This document shows, in pieces, positions 7,405 to 17,267 of a stretch of DNA of 64,000 nt. The stretch's first letter is position 1. Each line of letters opens with the position of its first letter. The position numbers and the translations under genes were made by a program. Origin of the DNA: Propionivibrio sp. (GTDB taxonomy: Bacteria > Pseudomonadota > Gammaproteobacteria > Burkholderiales > Rhodocyclaceae); assembly GCA_003249625.1 (NCBI GenBank), contig QKII01000307.1:1-64000 (forward strand). Reading direction: 5' to 3'. The notes under the pieces are model-generated. The model saw only the letters and a list, made by a program, of their open reading frames with translations, ran no database searches and was not told the DNA's origin.

Positions 7405-10031
7405 TATTGGGCGTCGGGCTTATAGCAGTGTTTTTCCCGCAACAGCTGAAAATAATCGTGATCGTCGACCAGCATATGCTCGGCGACGATATCGCGGGTC
7501 ACGAACGATACCACGTCACCAAGCGCCAGTTCGCCAGCCACGGCCATGCTGCGCAATTCCAGGGCCCGTTCAACCAGCTTCTGATGTTTCAGTGCGTGGC
7601 TTTCCACTTCTGCGTAGCCATAGCGGGCCAGGACAAATTCTTCGCTACGGAAATGGCTCATCACTGAGTCGATCAATTCATCGAGCATTTCCGGCAGTTT
7701 ATCCAGCGGAATCCGCCCGTTTGAGACGGCACTGATCAGTGTGTTGCCATGACTGATCAACTCCTTGTGTTCTCTATCGATGGAGGAATCGCCGCACTCA
7801 TAGGCCCGTCGCCACACAAGGTTGGGAATTTGCCGCGATGGAGAGAGCTCTATCTGGGCTAGCGCCGCACCCCTTCCTTGGCTGCCGACGACATGTACCT
7901 GTGCACGACCCAAAGCTTTGGCAACGTACATCGCGTTGTCTGCGTTCTTCAGCAGGGTTTCCTCATTGTTCCCGTGCTCCGGATACATCGCGATACCAAC
8001 GCTACAGTCGATACACACGGTGTCGTTCCCCTGAAGAGCGACAGGCGCACAAAGCGACTGACGGATCTTTTCCGCCACATTCACCGCGTTTTCCCTGCCG
8101 CTGGTCATCGGCAGAATCACCACGAATTCGTCGCCCCCCACACGGGCCAGCGTATCCGACTCGCGCAGACATTTCTGGATTCGATCGGCAATTACCTTGA
8201 GCAGTTGGTCGCCTACCGAGTGTCCATAACGGTCGTTCACCGGTTTGAACCGGTCGAGATCGATCATCATCAGCGCCAGGCTGGTATTCTCGCGACGCGA
8301 CTGGCTGATCGCCATGCGAATCCGGTCCTGAAACAGACGACGATTGGGCAACTGCGTAAGCGGATCGTAATTCGCGAGGCGCGACATCTCCGCGGCGACC
8401 TGTGAGCGGCGTGTAATATCGGTTGCCACTCCACAGCCGTAGGATCGTCCCTGTGCATCGAAAAATACGGATACAGACAGAAGGACGGTTCGCCGAACAC
8501 CGTTCTTATGTATATAGGTCCACTCCCGTTCTTCCGGAACGCCGCTCATCCGGGCTTTGGCGACAAATACTTCGAAGCCCGGTTCGACCTGAAAACCTAA
8601 CTCGTCGCTCAACTCCTTCGCACGAGCAGCCACTTCATCCACATCGTGCAACGCTAGCGGTGTCTGTTTTCCGATCATCTCGCCAGCAGAATAGCCGAGC
8701 ATGACTTCTGCACCGGGACTGAACATCGTAATCAAGCCATCACTGTCCGTAGCAATGATTGCCTGAGGAACAGCAGCAAGAATCGAAGCGCTGATGCGTT
8801 CGTGTTCGCGCAAAGCCACATCGCTTTGCATGCGCGCTTCTATCGCTTCATCCAGCAACCCCAGCGCGAAATCGATACACCGTAACTCGTCTCCGACTGC
8901 TGGATGACCCGACGCATTCGAATTTTGCTTCCGAATCAGGTTATCGACCCGTCTCTGGATGCCTTGGAGCGGCCCGGCAACCCGCCCTATGAATACGAGA
9001 AATGCCAGCCCGGCAAGCAGTAGCGTCGCGGCCATGCCAAACAAGGCCAATCGCTCCTTGCCGCGAGCACGCTCGAAATGCTCAAGCATATATTTATCCG
9101 CCAGAGAGCCGATACTTTGCGTCAGTTCTCCCGCCGCGGTCATAACCGCCATCGATGCAACAACGTAGTGATTCCGTTCGTCGCGATCATCGAGCATGAA
9201 CTGCTGTCGTTCCGCGGCGTTCAGTATCTCGTCCTGCCGCGGGCGTAATTGATTGAACAGCGTTGAATGGAGCCTCTCCATGGCCGCAAGAGTCCCGTGA
9301 TCACCAAAACTCTGCAGGCCAACGTCCATCCCCTCCCACAGCATCATGGATTGCCCTCGCATCAAGCGAACGGTAGCAACCTCGCGCGGCTCAAAAGCAC
9401 GCCCCGACAGCGCATTGGCCCCGAATAGACTCGATTCCGCACCGATAAGCGTGCGAAAAAGTATCGATGACACGCGAAGATTGTTCAGGTGTTCAAAGGC
9501 AGCATCCCGGATGGTCGGGTAATCCGTGAGTTCATACATCAAGCCAAGCAGATTAGCCGTCAGCTCGTTGGAAAGCGTCATCCACCCCTCCGCAAGCGTG
9601 GGATCACGCGCTTCGACAGGCAGCACAAACGCTTTATCGAGTCCTGGACGTAGCTCCCGTAGCTTGCCCCAGAGGCGCCTGACATCTTCAGCGCGCGCAC
9701 GACTCCCGGCCGGAACGAGCGAAAGTGCATCCTGGATATTCCTGTCAACGACTGGCCGACGCTCATCGAGAAATTGCCGGTGAACCTGCACAAGCGGCGC
9801 CTTCCCGAGCAATCCGACCAAACTTCGCCCACGTTCCGCGATAAAACCGTCGACTGCAACCAGGCACATGTCGGCAATCCGGTTGCGTTCCCCCATCAAG
9901 GTAGCTTCGCGAAACGTCTCGCGACTTTCACCATATTCAGCAACGGCGAAGCCCAGCGCGATAGCCGCCAGTGAGCCGACCATCAACGCCATGAGTACCC
10001 GAAGCGGTATCTCCTGCAACACTTTCTTCAT
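7404..10031 (-). CDS. Membrane diguanylate cyclase: PAS-GGDEF with C-terminal hemerythrin
   Basis: An 875-residue signalling protein. It has a first membrane helix (about 11-33), a ~300-residue periplasmic sensor region rich in helices, a second membrane helix (about 335-357), a HAMP-like linker, PAS (about 410-540, AIIATDSDGLITMFSPGAEV), and GGDEF (motif 632-636) with an inhibitory RxxD site exactly five residues before it (RESD, 623-626). The last ~138 residues form a bacteriohemerythrin domain with all seven expected diiron ligands: His755, His793, Glu797, His812, His816, His852 and Asp857. It should make cyclic-di-GMP and be tuned by O2, NO or redox state through the diiron site (inference from the family). 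No EAL domain is present. It heads the operon with the methyltransferase and kinase genes. Confidence 0.93.
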   Translation of the reverse strand: MKKVLQEIPLRVLMALMVGSLAAIALGFAVAEYGESRETFREATLMGERNRIADMCLVAVDGFIAERGRSLVGLLGKAPLVQVHRQFLDERRPVVDRNIQDALSLVPAGSRARAEDVRRLWGKLRELRPGLDKAFVLPVEARDPTLAEGWMTLSNELTANLLGLMYELTDYPTIRDAAFEHLNNLRVSSILFRTLIGAESSLFGANALSGRAFEPREVATVRLMRGQSMMLWEGMDVGLQSFGDHGTLAAMERLHSTLFNQLRPRQDEILNAAERQQFMLDDRDERNHYVVASMAVMTAAGELTQSIGSLADKYMLEHFERARGKERLALFGMAATLLLAGLAFLVFIGRVAGPLQGIQRRVDNLIRKQNSNASGHPAVGDELRCIDFALGLLDEAIEARMQSDVALREHERISASILAAVPQAIIATDSDGLITMFSPGAEVMLGYSAGEMIGKQTPLALHDVDEVAARAKELSDELGFQVEPGFEVFVAKARMSGVPEEREWTYIHKNGVRRTVLLSVSVFFDAQGRSYGCGVATDITRRSQVAAEMSRLANYDPLTQLPNRRLFQDRIRMAISQSRRENTSLALMMIDLDRFKPVNDRYGHSVGDQLLKVIADRIQKCLRESDTLARVGGDEFVVILPMTSGRENAVNVAEKIRQSLCAPVALQGNDTVCIDCSVGIAMYPEHGNNEETLLKNADNAMYVAKALGRAQVHVVGSQGRGAALAQIELSPSRQIPNLVWRRAYECGDSSIDREHKELISHGNTLISAVSNGRIPLDKLPEMLDELIDSVMSHFRSEEFVLARYGYAEVESHALKHQKLVERALELRSMAVAGELALGDVVSFVTRDIVAEHMLVDDHDYFQLLREKHCYKPDAQ

Positions 10032-10170
10032 TATTGGAACCGAGGGATCTCAGGTTGACGGCAAGTATTACCCACCTGCAGACAGCAAGTCAAAGTGAAA
10101 ATCACCTTTCGCCGTGCATCGTAGCAAATGCGCACATGGGCGGGCCGAATCAGTGGATACCTGCGCCTGC

Positions 10171-12142
10171 TTATCTTGCGGGCGGCAAGACGAAATCCCC
10201 CGGCCGGCGAAACAGATGGCCCAAAACTGCTCGGACGAGCTTGCGCCAATCCATGTCGAAAACCTGGCGAGCGCGCAGGGCAACGTTGAGTGCCAGAACA
10301 AAGCTGACGACAAGATTGAAGAATCCGATCGCCGCCACGCCAAGCACTGCCCACAACAGCAGTGCCGAATCCGGCTCTCCGCCTGTACCCACCAGTGCCA
10401 CCGACATGGCGGGTATCCACGGGCAACCCCCACAGCGTACCGAATACGGTCGCCCCGCCGAGAAGGAAGCCGAAAGCGAGGTTGCCTGCCAGTGCGCCGA
10501 GGTTATCCCCAACGTAGCTGGCGACCCGGTCCAGCCGCTTTCTGCCAACAAGAAAGCGCAGCCAGCGCAAATGCCGCAAGCGCCGGGAAAAGCGGTTATA
10601 AACAGCATAGTTGTCGAAATAACCGCTGATCAACCCGGCAAGAAACAGGCAGACGCCACACAGCGCGCCATAGAACAGCGAGCCGCTGTATATCAGGCTT
10701 TGCTCGCCTAGAAGATGCGTGGCCTTATCCGGCCCGGCGAGCGGTAAGGCTACGAATCGCTGGAAGCCCCATGACAGGCCGGCAGCTACCGGAACGGCAA
10801 CCAGGATGTTGCCCAGAATCGCCACGAGTTGACTACGCGTAGTGCGTGCAATCAGCGCGGTCAACGCTTGCAGGTCGCTCACTCGCCCGCCGCTCTGGCT
10901 GATCGTTCCGGCAATGGTGTTGGCCATCATCGCCGGTTGCTTGGTCGCCACGGTGCCATGCAGTACATGGATGATGCAGAAGCCCACGCCGTAGTTCAGG
11001 CAATACGCCAGCGCCTCGACCAGCGGCGCCATGCCGAGTTTTCCTAGCAACAGCTTGATGCACGCCATGACCCCAATGACCAGCCCTCCGATGGCGGCAG
11101 CCCCGGCCAGTTGCAAATACTCACGTCGCGTCTCGGTAATGAAGTGCTCGCCGTCGTGGCCCACGTGCTCGGTGATACGCAGGGCGATCAGCTCGGTATT
11201 GTGCCGCCAATGCTGGCGGAGATCATCGCGGCGGCACTCCTCTTCGACCAAGTGCGTAAACAGGCCTACGATCGACGGCATGGCCGTCTCGCCATCAGGG
11301 CGATGCATCAGTCGATCAAGGATTTCCAAAAGCAATTCACAGCGAGCAATCAGCTGCGTCAGGCGCTGCATGTGGTACGTCAGGCGGATGCTCGTCCCCT
11401 CGCGCGCGGCACGCTTGCGCATTCTCTCAATCATGCCAACGCATTGATCGAGCAGCACAAGAAGATGTTTTTCGTCGCAGGCCAGCGATTCGGGCTTTCC
11501 CCATGCCAGCGGATACGCCTGGATATAGGCTAGCAGTTCCTCGTTCTGGGTGACAAACGGCGATTCGTACGTTTCCAGCGCCGGCTCCAGCCGCAGCAGT
11601 TCCGGCTCCATGCCAGCCGCGGCTATCCAGTAGGACAACACGCGCAACGCACGCAGCATATCGACGATTGCTTGCGGCATGGTCTGACTAGCGTTCTGCG
11701 TTTCGAAACGCAATACGGAAAGGAATTGCAGCCAGGCATTTTCCCCAACACCGACGACCCACTCCGCGTCTGATGGCTTGTGAAACACTTGGCGCATGAC
11801 CGAGCGCAGCAGATCATCGTCCAGCTCCTCCGGCAGGATCTTGTGACCGAGTCGGCGGAACAGTTCGGTAAAGAAGCCGGTGTTGGGGTGGATTCCGATC
11901 GATGTGTAGATATCCGTATGCCGGCACTGACTGATGACGGCAATCACAGCCTCGCGCACGACACGGGCGAGTTCCGCGTTTTCATGCAGCGTCTCGCATA
12001 CCGCAAGCAGATTGCTCCGTGCCGCCGGCACATCGTCGGCATGACGCGGGCGAATCGCATCGACGAGTACAACGAGCAGATCGACCGGACTAGCCGCATC
12101 CGGGTCAGCGGCCAGACGGACCAGAACTTGTTCAAAAGCCAT
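10171..12142 (-). pseudogene. Gcr-type 'site-specific recombinase' membrane protein, frameshifted
   Basis: Matches the proteobacterial family annotated as site-specific recombinase Gcr (PF10136). This name is historical, and the proteins look like multi-helix membrane proteins. The intact part runs from the ATG at 12142 (MAFEQVLVRLAADPDAA) through a long helical N-terminal half to membrane helices such as AAAIGGLVIGVMACIKLLLG. At about 10405-10415, after GLPVDTRHV, the frame goes wrong and the protein turns into an arginine-rich tail. The expected continuation (VALVGTGGEPDSALLLWAVL, then FFNLVVSFVLALNVALRARQ, ending RRPGDFVLPPAR) sits in another frame and ends at 10171. A single extra base explains this. 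It may be a real mutation or a sequencing error. If unrepaired, the broken frame would run to 10031. Confidence 0.8.
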
Positions 12143-12166
12143 CAAGAATACGTTACCTCACCCTGA

Positions 12167-12523
12167 TTATTTCCCGATCGGTGCGCCGCGCCCGGAATAT
12201 CGATCACTCATGCGATACGCCGCATCGGTAAATTGACCCTTGGGATTCTCGCGACAATAGCGCTCGATGAACTGCTCCACCGTGCTGCGCGATACGTCCG
12301 ACACCTGCTGCTTTGGATTAGCGTAGTTGTGTCCGCTCAGAAAACCGCGCGCCCATGCAATAAAGCTGTCGCGCAGCTCCGTATCATCCTGCGAGGCCTG
12401 CCAAGCCACACACGAGTTATCGTCGAACCCCAGCATTTTCGGCGCCATCGTCGCTGCACTGCCGCTCATCGAATACAGCGCAAGCAACATGAAAACGCTG
12501 CCGGCAAATCGTTTGTTCGTCAT
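12167..12523 (-). CDS. Small secreted protein, HdeA/Rap1a-like
   Basis: A 118-residue protein with a signal peptide (RFAGSVFMLLALYSMSGSAA). The mature part has two cysteines, in DNSCVAWQAS and ERYCRENP, and a WARGFLSGHNYANP segment. The W-x2-GFLSGxN pattern and paired Cys resemble small periplasmic HdeA-like or Rap1a/Tai-type proteins, but I cannot assign a function. I chose the ATG at 12523, which starts right at the signal peptide and follows GAGAGGTTCTG; the longer frame upstream runs through the purL terminator. It lies 24 bases upstream of the gcr-like gene and may share its transcript. Confidence 0.75.
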   Translation of the reverse strand: MTNKRFAGSVFMLLALYSMSGSAATMAPKMLGFDDNSCVAWQASQDDTELRDSFIAWARGFLSGHNYANPKQQVSDVSRSTVEQFIERYCRENPKGQFTDAAYRMSDRYSGRGAPIGK

Positions 12524-12630
12524 CGGACAGAACCTCTCTTGTTCGTTGATCCGGGCATCATCGGGGCCTGCCCGATGCAGCCGAGTATAGCGTAGTCGCC
12601 TTGGAGCGCCTTCCACGCCCCGGCGGCCAA

Positions 12631-12657
12631 TAAAAAACGGGCGCCGAAGCGCCCGTT
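12631..12657 (-). terminator. Rho-independent terminator of purL
   Basis: A perfect 9-bp stem, AACGGGCGC (12636-12644) and GCGCCCGTT (12649-12657), with a CGAA loop (TTCG on the minus strand). On the minus strand it is followed by TTTTTTA. It lies about 20 bases after the purL stop codon. Confidence 0.92.
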
Positions 12658-12677
12658 CGCTTTGACGTGCGTGAATG

Positions 12678-15600
12678 CTATCCGACCCACTTCCGCGCAT
12701 TGCGGAACATGCGCATCCATGGCGAATCCTCACCAAGATCGTCCGGGTGCCAGGACATCTGCACCGTGCGGAAAACGCGTTCCGGATGCGGCATCATGAT
12801 CGAGAAGCGCCCGTCCGCCGTGGTCACGCCGGTGATCCCCGCCGGCGATCCGTTCGGGTTGTAGGGGTAAACCTCGGTCGCATTTCCACCGTTCCCGGTA
12901 TTGTCGAGATAGCGCATAGCCACCAGCGCTTTGGCCTGCTGCTCGGCCGAATCGAACTCTGCACGCCCTTCGCCGTGCGAGACGACGATCGGCATGCGGC
13001 TGCCGCCCATGCCAGCGAAGAACAGCGACGGCGACTCAGGAATCTCGACCATCGTGAAGCGCGCCTCGAACTGTTCGACCCGGTTCCGCTCGAACCGCGG
13101 CCAGGCATCGGCACCGGGGATCAGATCCTTCAGCGCGCTCATCATCTGGCAACCGTTGCAGACACCCAGGGCGAAGGTGTCATTGCGGCCAAAGAAGGCG
13201 GAGAACTCGTCACGCGCCCGCGGATTGAACAGGATCGTGCGCGCCCAGCCCTTGCCGGCGCCGAGCACGTCACCGTACGAGAAGCCGCCACAAGCCACGG
13301 CGCCCTTGAAATCGGCCAGCGAAACGCGACCGGAAAGAATGTCGCTCATATGCACGTCAACCGAGGCGAAGCCGGCACGGTCGAACGCCGCGGCCATCTC
13401 GATCTGGCTGTTGACGCCCTGCTCGCGCAGGATGGCCATCTTTGGGCGCGCGCCCTTGGCGATGAACGGTGCGACGATGTCATCCGCCGGATCGTAGGTC
13501 AACGCTACCGACAAGCCCTTGTCGGCGGTGTCGAGGATGCGGTCGTATTCCTGCTGCGCGCACGCCGGGTTGTCACGCAGCGACTGCATGCGGAAACTCG
13601 TCTCCGACCAGGCACGATGCAGGTCGGCACGATTCTCCCGCAACACCGTCTCTGTCTTGTAGTGAATGCACAGTTCGTCGCACTTTTCCGGTGAGCCGAT
13701 GACTTCGACGCTGAGTCCAGCCATCTGCAAGGTAGACAGCACTGTATTGCGCACCGACCGGCGAATCTGGATGACCGCGCCCAGTTCCTCGGCGAACAGC
13801 GCGCGCAGCACGCCGGCCCGGGAGCCGTCGCACAGTTCGTTGAGATCGATCGACAGGCCACAGCGTGAAGCAAAGGCCATTTCAGCCAGTACGGCGAACA
13901 GGCCACCGTCCGACCGGTCGTGATAAGCCAGCAGCAGGTCGTCACTAGCCAGCTTTTGCACCGTCGTGAAGAATGCCGCCAGTTTCTCCGGCTCATCGAC
14001 ATCCGGCACCTCGACTCCTGTGGCGTTGAACACCTGCGCCAACGCCGAGCCGCCAAGACGGTTCCTGCCACCGCCGAGATCGATCAGCAACAGGTCGGTA
14101 TCGCCTTCATCGAGGCGTAGTTGCGGCGTCAGCGTCTGCCACGCATTTTGCACCGGTGCGAAGGAGCTGACTACCAGCGACAGTGGCGCGACAACCTGCT
14201 TCTTCTCGCCACCGTCTTCCCAGGCGGTACGCATCGACAGCGAATCCTTGCCGACCGGGATCGAAACACCGATCTGCTGACAGATGTCGGAGACGGCGCG
14301 GACCGTGTCGAACAGGCGTGCATCCTCGCCCGGCACGCCGGCGGGGGCCATCCAGTTGGCTGAAAGCTTGACGTCGCCAAGCTTGGCGATTCGCGCGGCG
14401 GCGATATTGGTCAGCGCCTCGCCGAGCGCCATGCGACCCGAAGCCGGCGCATCAAGGATCGCTACCGGCGTCCGTTCGCCCATGGCAAATGCCTCGCCAC
14501 GCAGTGTGTGAAAGCCCATGGTGGTCACGGCCACGTCAGCAACCGGCACCTGCCACGGCCCGACCATCTGGTCGCGCGCGGTCATGCCACCGACCGAACG
14601 GTCGCCGATCGAGATCAGGAAGGTTTTATCGGCCACGGCCGGCAGGCGAAGCACGCGATAGGCAGCGTCCTTGACCTCTACCGAGGCCGGATCGAACGGC
14701 GCGGCGACGGTCGGCAGACGTGTCACGTCGCGGGTCATGCGCGGCGGCTTGCCGAGCAGCGCGTCCATGTCCATGTCGACCGGCTTGTCGCCGAAATGTC
14801 GGTCGGCGACGACCAGTCGGTTATCGTCGGTCGCTACGCCGACCACGGCGAACGGGCAGCGCTCACGCTCGCACATTGCCTGGAACTCGGGCAAGCGGCT
14901 CGGCGGGATTGCCAGCACGTAGCGTTCCTGCGACTCATTGCTCCAGATTTCGGCCGGCGACATGCCGGGTTCCTCGATCTTCACATCGCGCAATTCAAAG
15001 TGCGCACCGCAGCCAGCGCCGTGCGCCAATTCCGGCAGCGCGTTGGAAATGCCGCCGGCGCCGACGTCGTGGATCGACAGGATCGGGTTGCCGTCGCCTG
15101 GCGCGGCGATGTCTTTAGCCGGCGAACCGAGCTGCCAGCAACGATCGATGACCTCCTGCGCGCGCCGCTGCATTTCGGGGTTGCCGCGCTGCACCGAGGC
15201 GAAATCGAGGTCTTCGGCGTTGGTGCCGGTGCTCATCGAGCTGGCCGCGCCGCCACCGAGGCCGATAAGCATGCCGGGGCCGCCCAACTGGATGAGCAGC
15301 GTACCGGCCGGGAAGGTCTCGGACTTGAACGACTGGTTGTCGTTGATGTTGCCTACACCGCCTGCGACCATGATCGGCTTGTGGTAGCCACGCACCATCG
15401 CCTCGTCGCCCTCGCCCACGCGCTGCTCGTAGGTGCGGAAGTAACCAGCCAGGTTCGGGCGGCCGAATTCGTTGTTGAACGCGGCGGCACCGATCGGCCC
15501 TTCGAGCATGATGTCCAGCGCCGAAGAAATCCGCGACGGACGACCGTAGCTAGCCATTTCGGTTTCCCACGGCTGTTCCGCATCGGGCAGGTAAAGGTTG

Positions 15601-16607
15601 GACACCGAGAAGCCGCAGAGGCCGGCCTTCGGTTTGGAACCACGCCCGGTCGCGCCTTCGTCGCGGATCTCGCCGCCGGAACCGGTCGCTGCGCCAGGGA
15701 AAGGCGAGATCGCGGTCGGATGGTTGTGCGTCTCGACCTTGGCGAGAATGTGCGTCAGTTCCTTGTGGTAGGTATAGCTGCCGTCGGCCCCCGGATAGAA
15801 GCGCTCGACCTCGGTGCCTTCGAACACCGACGAATTGTCCGAATAGACTACGACGTTGCCTTCGGGATGCGCGGCATGCGTTTCCCGGATCATCCCGAAC
15901 AACGTTTCCTTCTTCTGCTCGCCGTCGATGATCCACGAGGCATTGAAGATCTTGTGCCGACAGTGTTCGGAGTTGGCCTGCGCGAACATCATCAGTTCGA
16001 CGTCGGTCGGGTTGCGGCCGGTCTTCACCACGAACAGGTCGACAAGGTAGTCGATCTCGTCTTCCGACAGCGCCAGGCCAAGGCGCGTGTTAGCCTCGAC
16101 CAGCGCCTCACGGCCGCCAGCCAGCAGGTCGACGGTCGTCATCGGCTTCGGCGGGAAGTGGCGGAACAACTCGGCGGTCTGCTCGAAGCTGGCGAGTACC
16201 GCTTCGATCATCCGGTCATGCAGCAAGGCGGCGACGGCCGCACGCTGGCCTTCACTGACGCCCTCGATGCGAAAGGCGATGCCGCGCTCGATCCGGTCGA
16301 TCGCCGCCAAACCGCTATTCAGCGCGATGTCGGTCGCCTTCGACGACCACGGCGAGATCGTACCGATGCGCGGCGTCACCAGGAACAGTTCCCCCTTGGT
16401 GACCGACTCGGCGGCCTTCTCTTCCAGCAAAGCGGCCAGTTGCTTGCGTTCCGTATCGCCCAGCGCCTGCGTCAGGCTCGCGAAATGCCAGTATTCCGCG
16501 CTGAGAATGCTCGCCCCGGGCACGACGGCCTGGATACGCTGCTGCAAGCCCTGCAGCCGGAAAACGGAGAAAGCGGGAGCCCCGCGCAAGAAGAGGATGT
16601 CGGCCAT
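12678..16607 (-). CDS. purL: Phosphoribosylformylglycinamidine synthase (FGAR amidotransferase)
   Basis: A 1309-residue single-chain PurL (E. coli protein about 1295), which converts FGAR, glutamine and ATP to FGAM in step 4 of purine synthesis. It has an N-terminal PurS-like region, two AIRS-like synthetase halves ([20 protein letters not shown] near 300; [20 protein letters not shown] near 690; [11 protein letters not shown] near 780) and a C-terminal class I glutaminase with [11 protein letters not shown] (nucleophile Cys) and SHGEGRAEF (catalytic His). It is monocistronic, with a clear terminator downstream. The 146 bases upstream separate it from a small cysteine-rich gene and should hold its promoter. 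Nothing looks truncated. Confidence 0.98.
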   Translation of the reverse strand: MADILFLRGAPAFSVFRLQGLQQRIQAVVPGASILSAEYWHFASLTQALGDTERKQLAALLEEKAAESVTKGELFLVTPRIGTISPWSSKATDIALNSGLAAIDRIERGIAFRIEGVSEGQRAAVAALLHDRMIEAVLASFEQTAELFRHFPPKPMTTVDLLAGGREALVEANTRLGLALSEDEIDYLVDLFVVKTGRNPTDVELMMFAQANSEHCRHKIFNASWIIDGEQKKETLFGMIRETHAAHPEGNVVVYSDNSSVFEGTEVERFYPGADGSYTYHKELTHILAKVETHNHPTAISPFPGAATGSGGEIRDEGATGRGSKPKAGLCGFSVSNLYLPDAEQPWETEMASYGRPSRISSALDIMLEGPIGAAAFNNEFGRPNLAGYFRTYEQRVGEGDEAMVRGYHKPIMVAGGVGNINDNQSFKSETFPAGTLLIQLGGPGMLIGLGGGAASSMSTGTNAEDLDFASVQRGNPEMQRRAQEVIDRCWQLGSPAKDIAAPGDGNPILSIHDVGAGGISNALPELAHGAGCGAHFELRDVKIEEPGMSPAEIWSNESQERYVLAIPPSRLPEFQAMCERERCPFAVVGVATDDNRLVVADRHFGDKPVDMDMDALLGKPPRMTRDVTRLPTVAAPFDPASVEVKDAAYRVLRLPAVADKTFLISIGDRSVGGMTARDQMVGPWQVPVADVAVTTMGFHTLRGEAFAMGERTPVAILDAPASGRMALGEALTNIAAARIAKLGDVKLSANWMAPAGVPGEDARLFDTVRAVSDICQQIGVSIPVGKDSLSMRTAWEDGGEKKQVVAPLSLVVSSFAPVQNAWQTLTPQLRLDEGDTDLLLIDLGGGRNRLGGSALAQVFNATGVEVPDVDEPEKLAAFFTTVQKLASDDLLLAYHDRSDGGLFAVLAEMAFASRCGLSIDLNELCDGSRAGVLRALFAEELGAVIQIRRSVRNTVLSTLQMAGLSVEVIGSPEKCDELCIHYKTETVLRENRADLHRAWSETSFRMQSLRDNPACAQQEYDRILDTADKGLSVALTYDPADDIVAPFIAKGARPKMAILREQGVNSQIEMAAAFDRAGFASVDVHMSDILSGRVSLADFKGAVACGGFSYGDVLGAGKGWARTILFNPRARDEFSAFFGRNDTFALGVCNGCQMMSALKDLIPGADAWPRFERNRVEQFEARFTMVEIPESPSLFFAGMGGSRMPIVVSHGEGRAEFDSAEQQAKALVAMRYLDNTGNGGNATEVYPYNPNGSPAGITGVTTADGRFSIMMPHPERVFRTVQMSWHPDDLGEDSPWMRMFRNARKWVG

Positions 16608-16753
16608 GGTCTACCTGGGAAAGAGCAGAAACGGAAAAATCTGCTTGAAAACAACGGGAAGTGCGCATTATCCCAGATTGTCCAGCGGTACGCGAGATGA
16701 TGGCGGGTCGGACCGTCCCGGGCGCCCCTCGCGCAACCAGTGATGCAGGCAGC

Positions 16754-16930
16754 TTAGTCTGTGGCGTCAGCGACAGAGGACGCCGCCACGACGTGCTCAG
16801 CAGCCGGCGACGGTGACTCCGGCACCTCCCATGGCCGGCCACAGCCGATACAGCGATTGGTCTCAGGATTCACGCGGCAAATGCCGGCACAAACGTAGAA
16901 CGGCTCCGTCTTCATGGTGGTTTCGCTCAT
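16754..16930 (-). CDS. Small four-cysteine protein, DUF1289-like
   Basis: A 58-residue protein easily missed by gene callers. It has Cys14, Cys18, Cys27 and Cys30 in the pattern CAGICR...NRCIGCGRPWE, which closely follows the CxxxC...CxGC core of DUF1289 proteins, but it lacks their usual TxxEIxxW continuation and ends in a short Ala/Ser/Pro-rich tail. Its ATG overlaps the TGA of the DUF1289 gene upstream (ATGA at 16927-16930), so the two are translationally coupled. The four cysteines could bind a metal (inference). A second in-frame ATG at 16915 is an alternative start. Confidence 0.7.
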   Translation of the reverse strand: MSETTMKTEPFYVCAGICRVNPETNRCIGCGRPWEVPESPSPAAEHVVAASSVADATD

Positions 16931-17118
16931 ATACCCTTTTCCCGCCGTTTGATTTCATCGAGGATCGCCCGCTTTTGTGAATCCGAAGCGGTTCCCCAGG
17001 CCAGAATCTCGTCAAGCGTGCGATGACAGCCGCAACACACCCCTGTGCTTTCATCAAGACAGCACCGATTGACGCACGGTGAGGCAACGGAATCGTTATC
17101 AGGACGAAATGGCGACAT
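16927..17118 (-). CDS. DUF1289 domain-containing protein
   Basis: A 63-residue protein with the complete DUF1289 pattern: SPCVNRCCLDESTGVCCGC followed by HRTLDEILAWGTASD and a basic helical tail. The cysteines at 15, 19, 28 and 31 (with extra Cys at 20 and 29) suggest a small zinc- or iron-binding module. The function of the family is not established. It is coupled by a 4-base overlap to a second cysteine-rich gene and upstream of purL on the same strand. Confidence 0.85.
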   Translation of the reverse strand: MSPFRPDNDSVASPCVNRCCLDESTGVCCGCHRTLDEILAWGTASDSQKRAILDEIKRREKGI

Positions 17119-17214
17119 GGAAACAAATGAAGAATCGAGGCGATGGGACTCGGAGTGGCTTGGTCGACAAAAGTTCGCGCCGAATCGAACAATCGGTCAA
17201 ACCACTTTATTTTT

Positions 17215-17258
17215 CGCTCCTGCTATGTCATCGTACGTCTGATGACATAGCAGGAGCG
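17215..17258 (+). promoter_or_regulatory. Perfect 18-bp hairpin covering the ribosome-binding site
   Basis: Arms CGCTCCTGCTATGTCATC (17215-17232) and GATGACATAGCAGGAGCG (17241-17258) are perfect complements with an 8-base loop. The right arm contains AGGAG (17252-17256), the only good Shine-Dalgarno sequence for the ATG at 17268, so folding of the mRNA would hide it. The site could act as a translational switch, an operator for a dimeric repressor, or a transcription attenuator; the sequence alone does not decide. Confidence 0.75.
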
Positions 17259-17267
17259 TTGGACGAC

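Noticed and set aside
10031..10433. Arg/Cys-rich C-terminal tail of the broken Gcr frame
   Set aside because: It is the out-of-frame continuation after the frameshift. The true C-terminus is in the neighbouring frame, and the rest of this span is the leader of the cyclase gene.
10171..12142. Evidence of a mobile element from the name 'site-specific recombinase'
   Set aside because: The Gcr family name is historical. The protein looks like a multi-helix membrane protein with no integrase or resolvase motifs, and no element ends are present.
14508..16700. 730-residue open frame on the plus strand
   Set aside because: It lies antisense to purL, whose product is recognisable over its whole length. 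The translation is rich in Arg, His and Asp, as expected from the complement of GC-rich codons.
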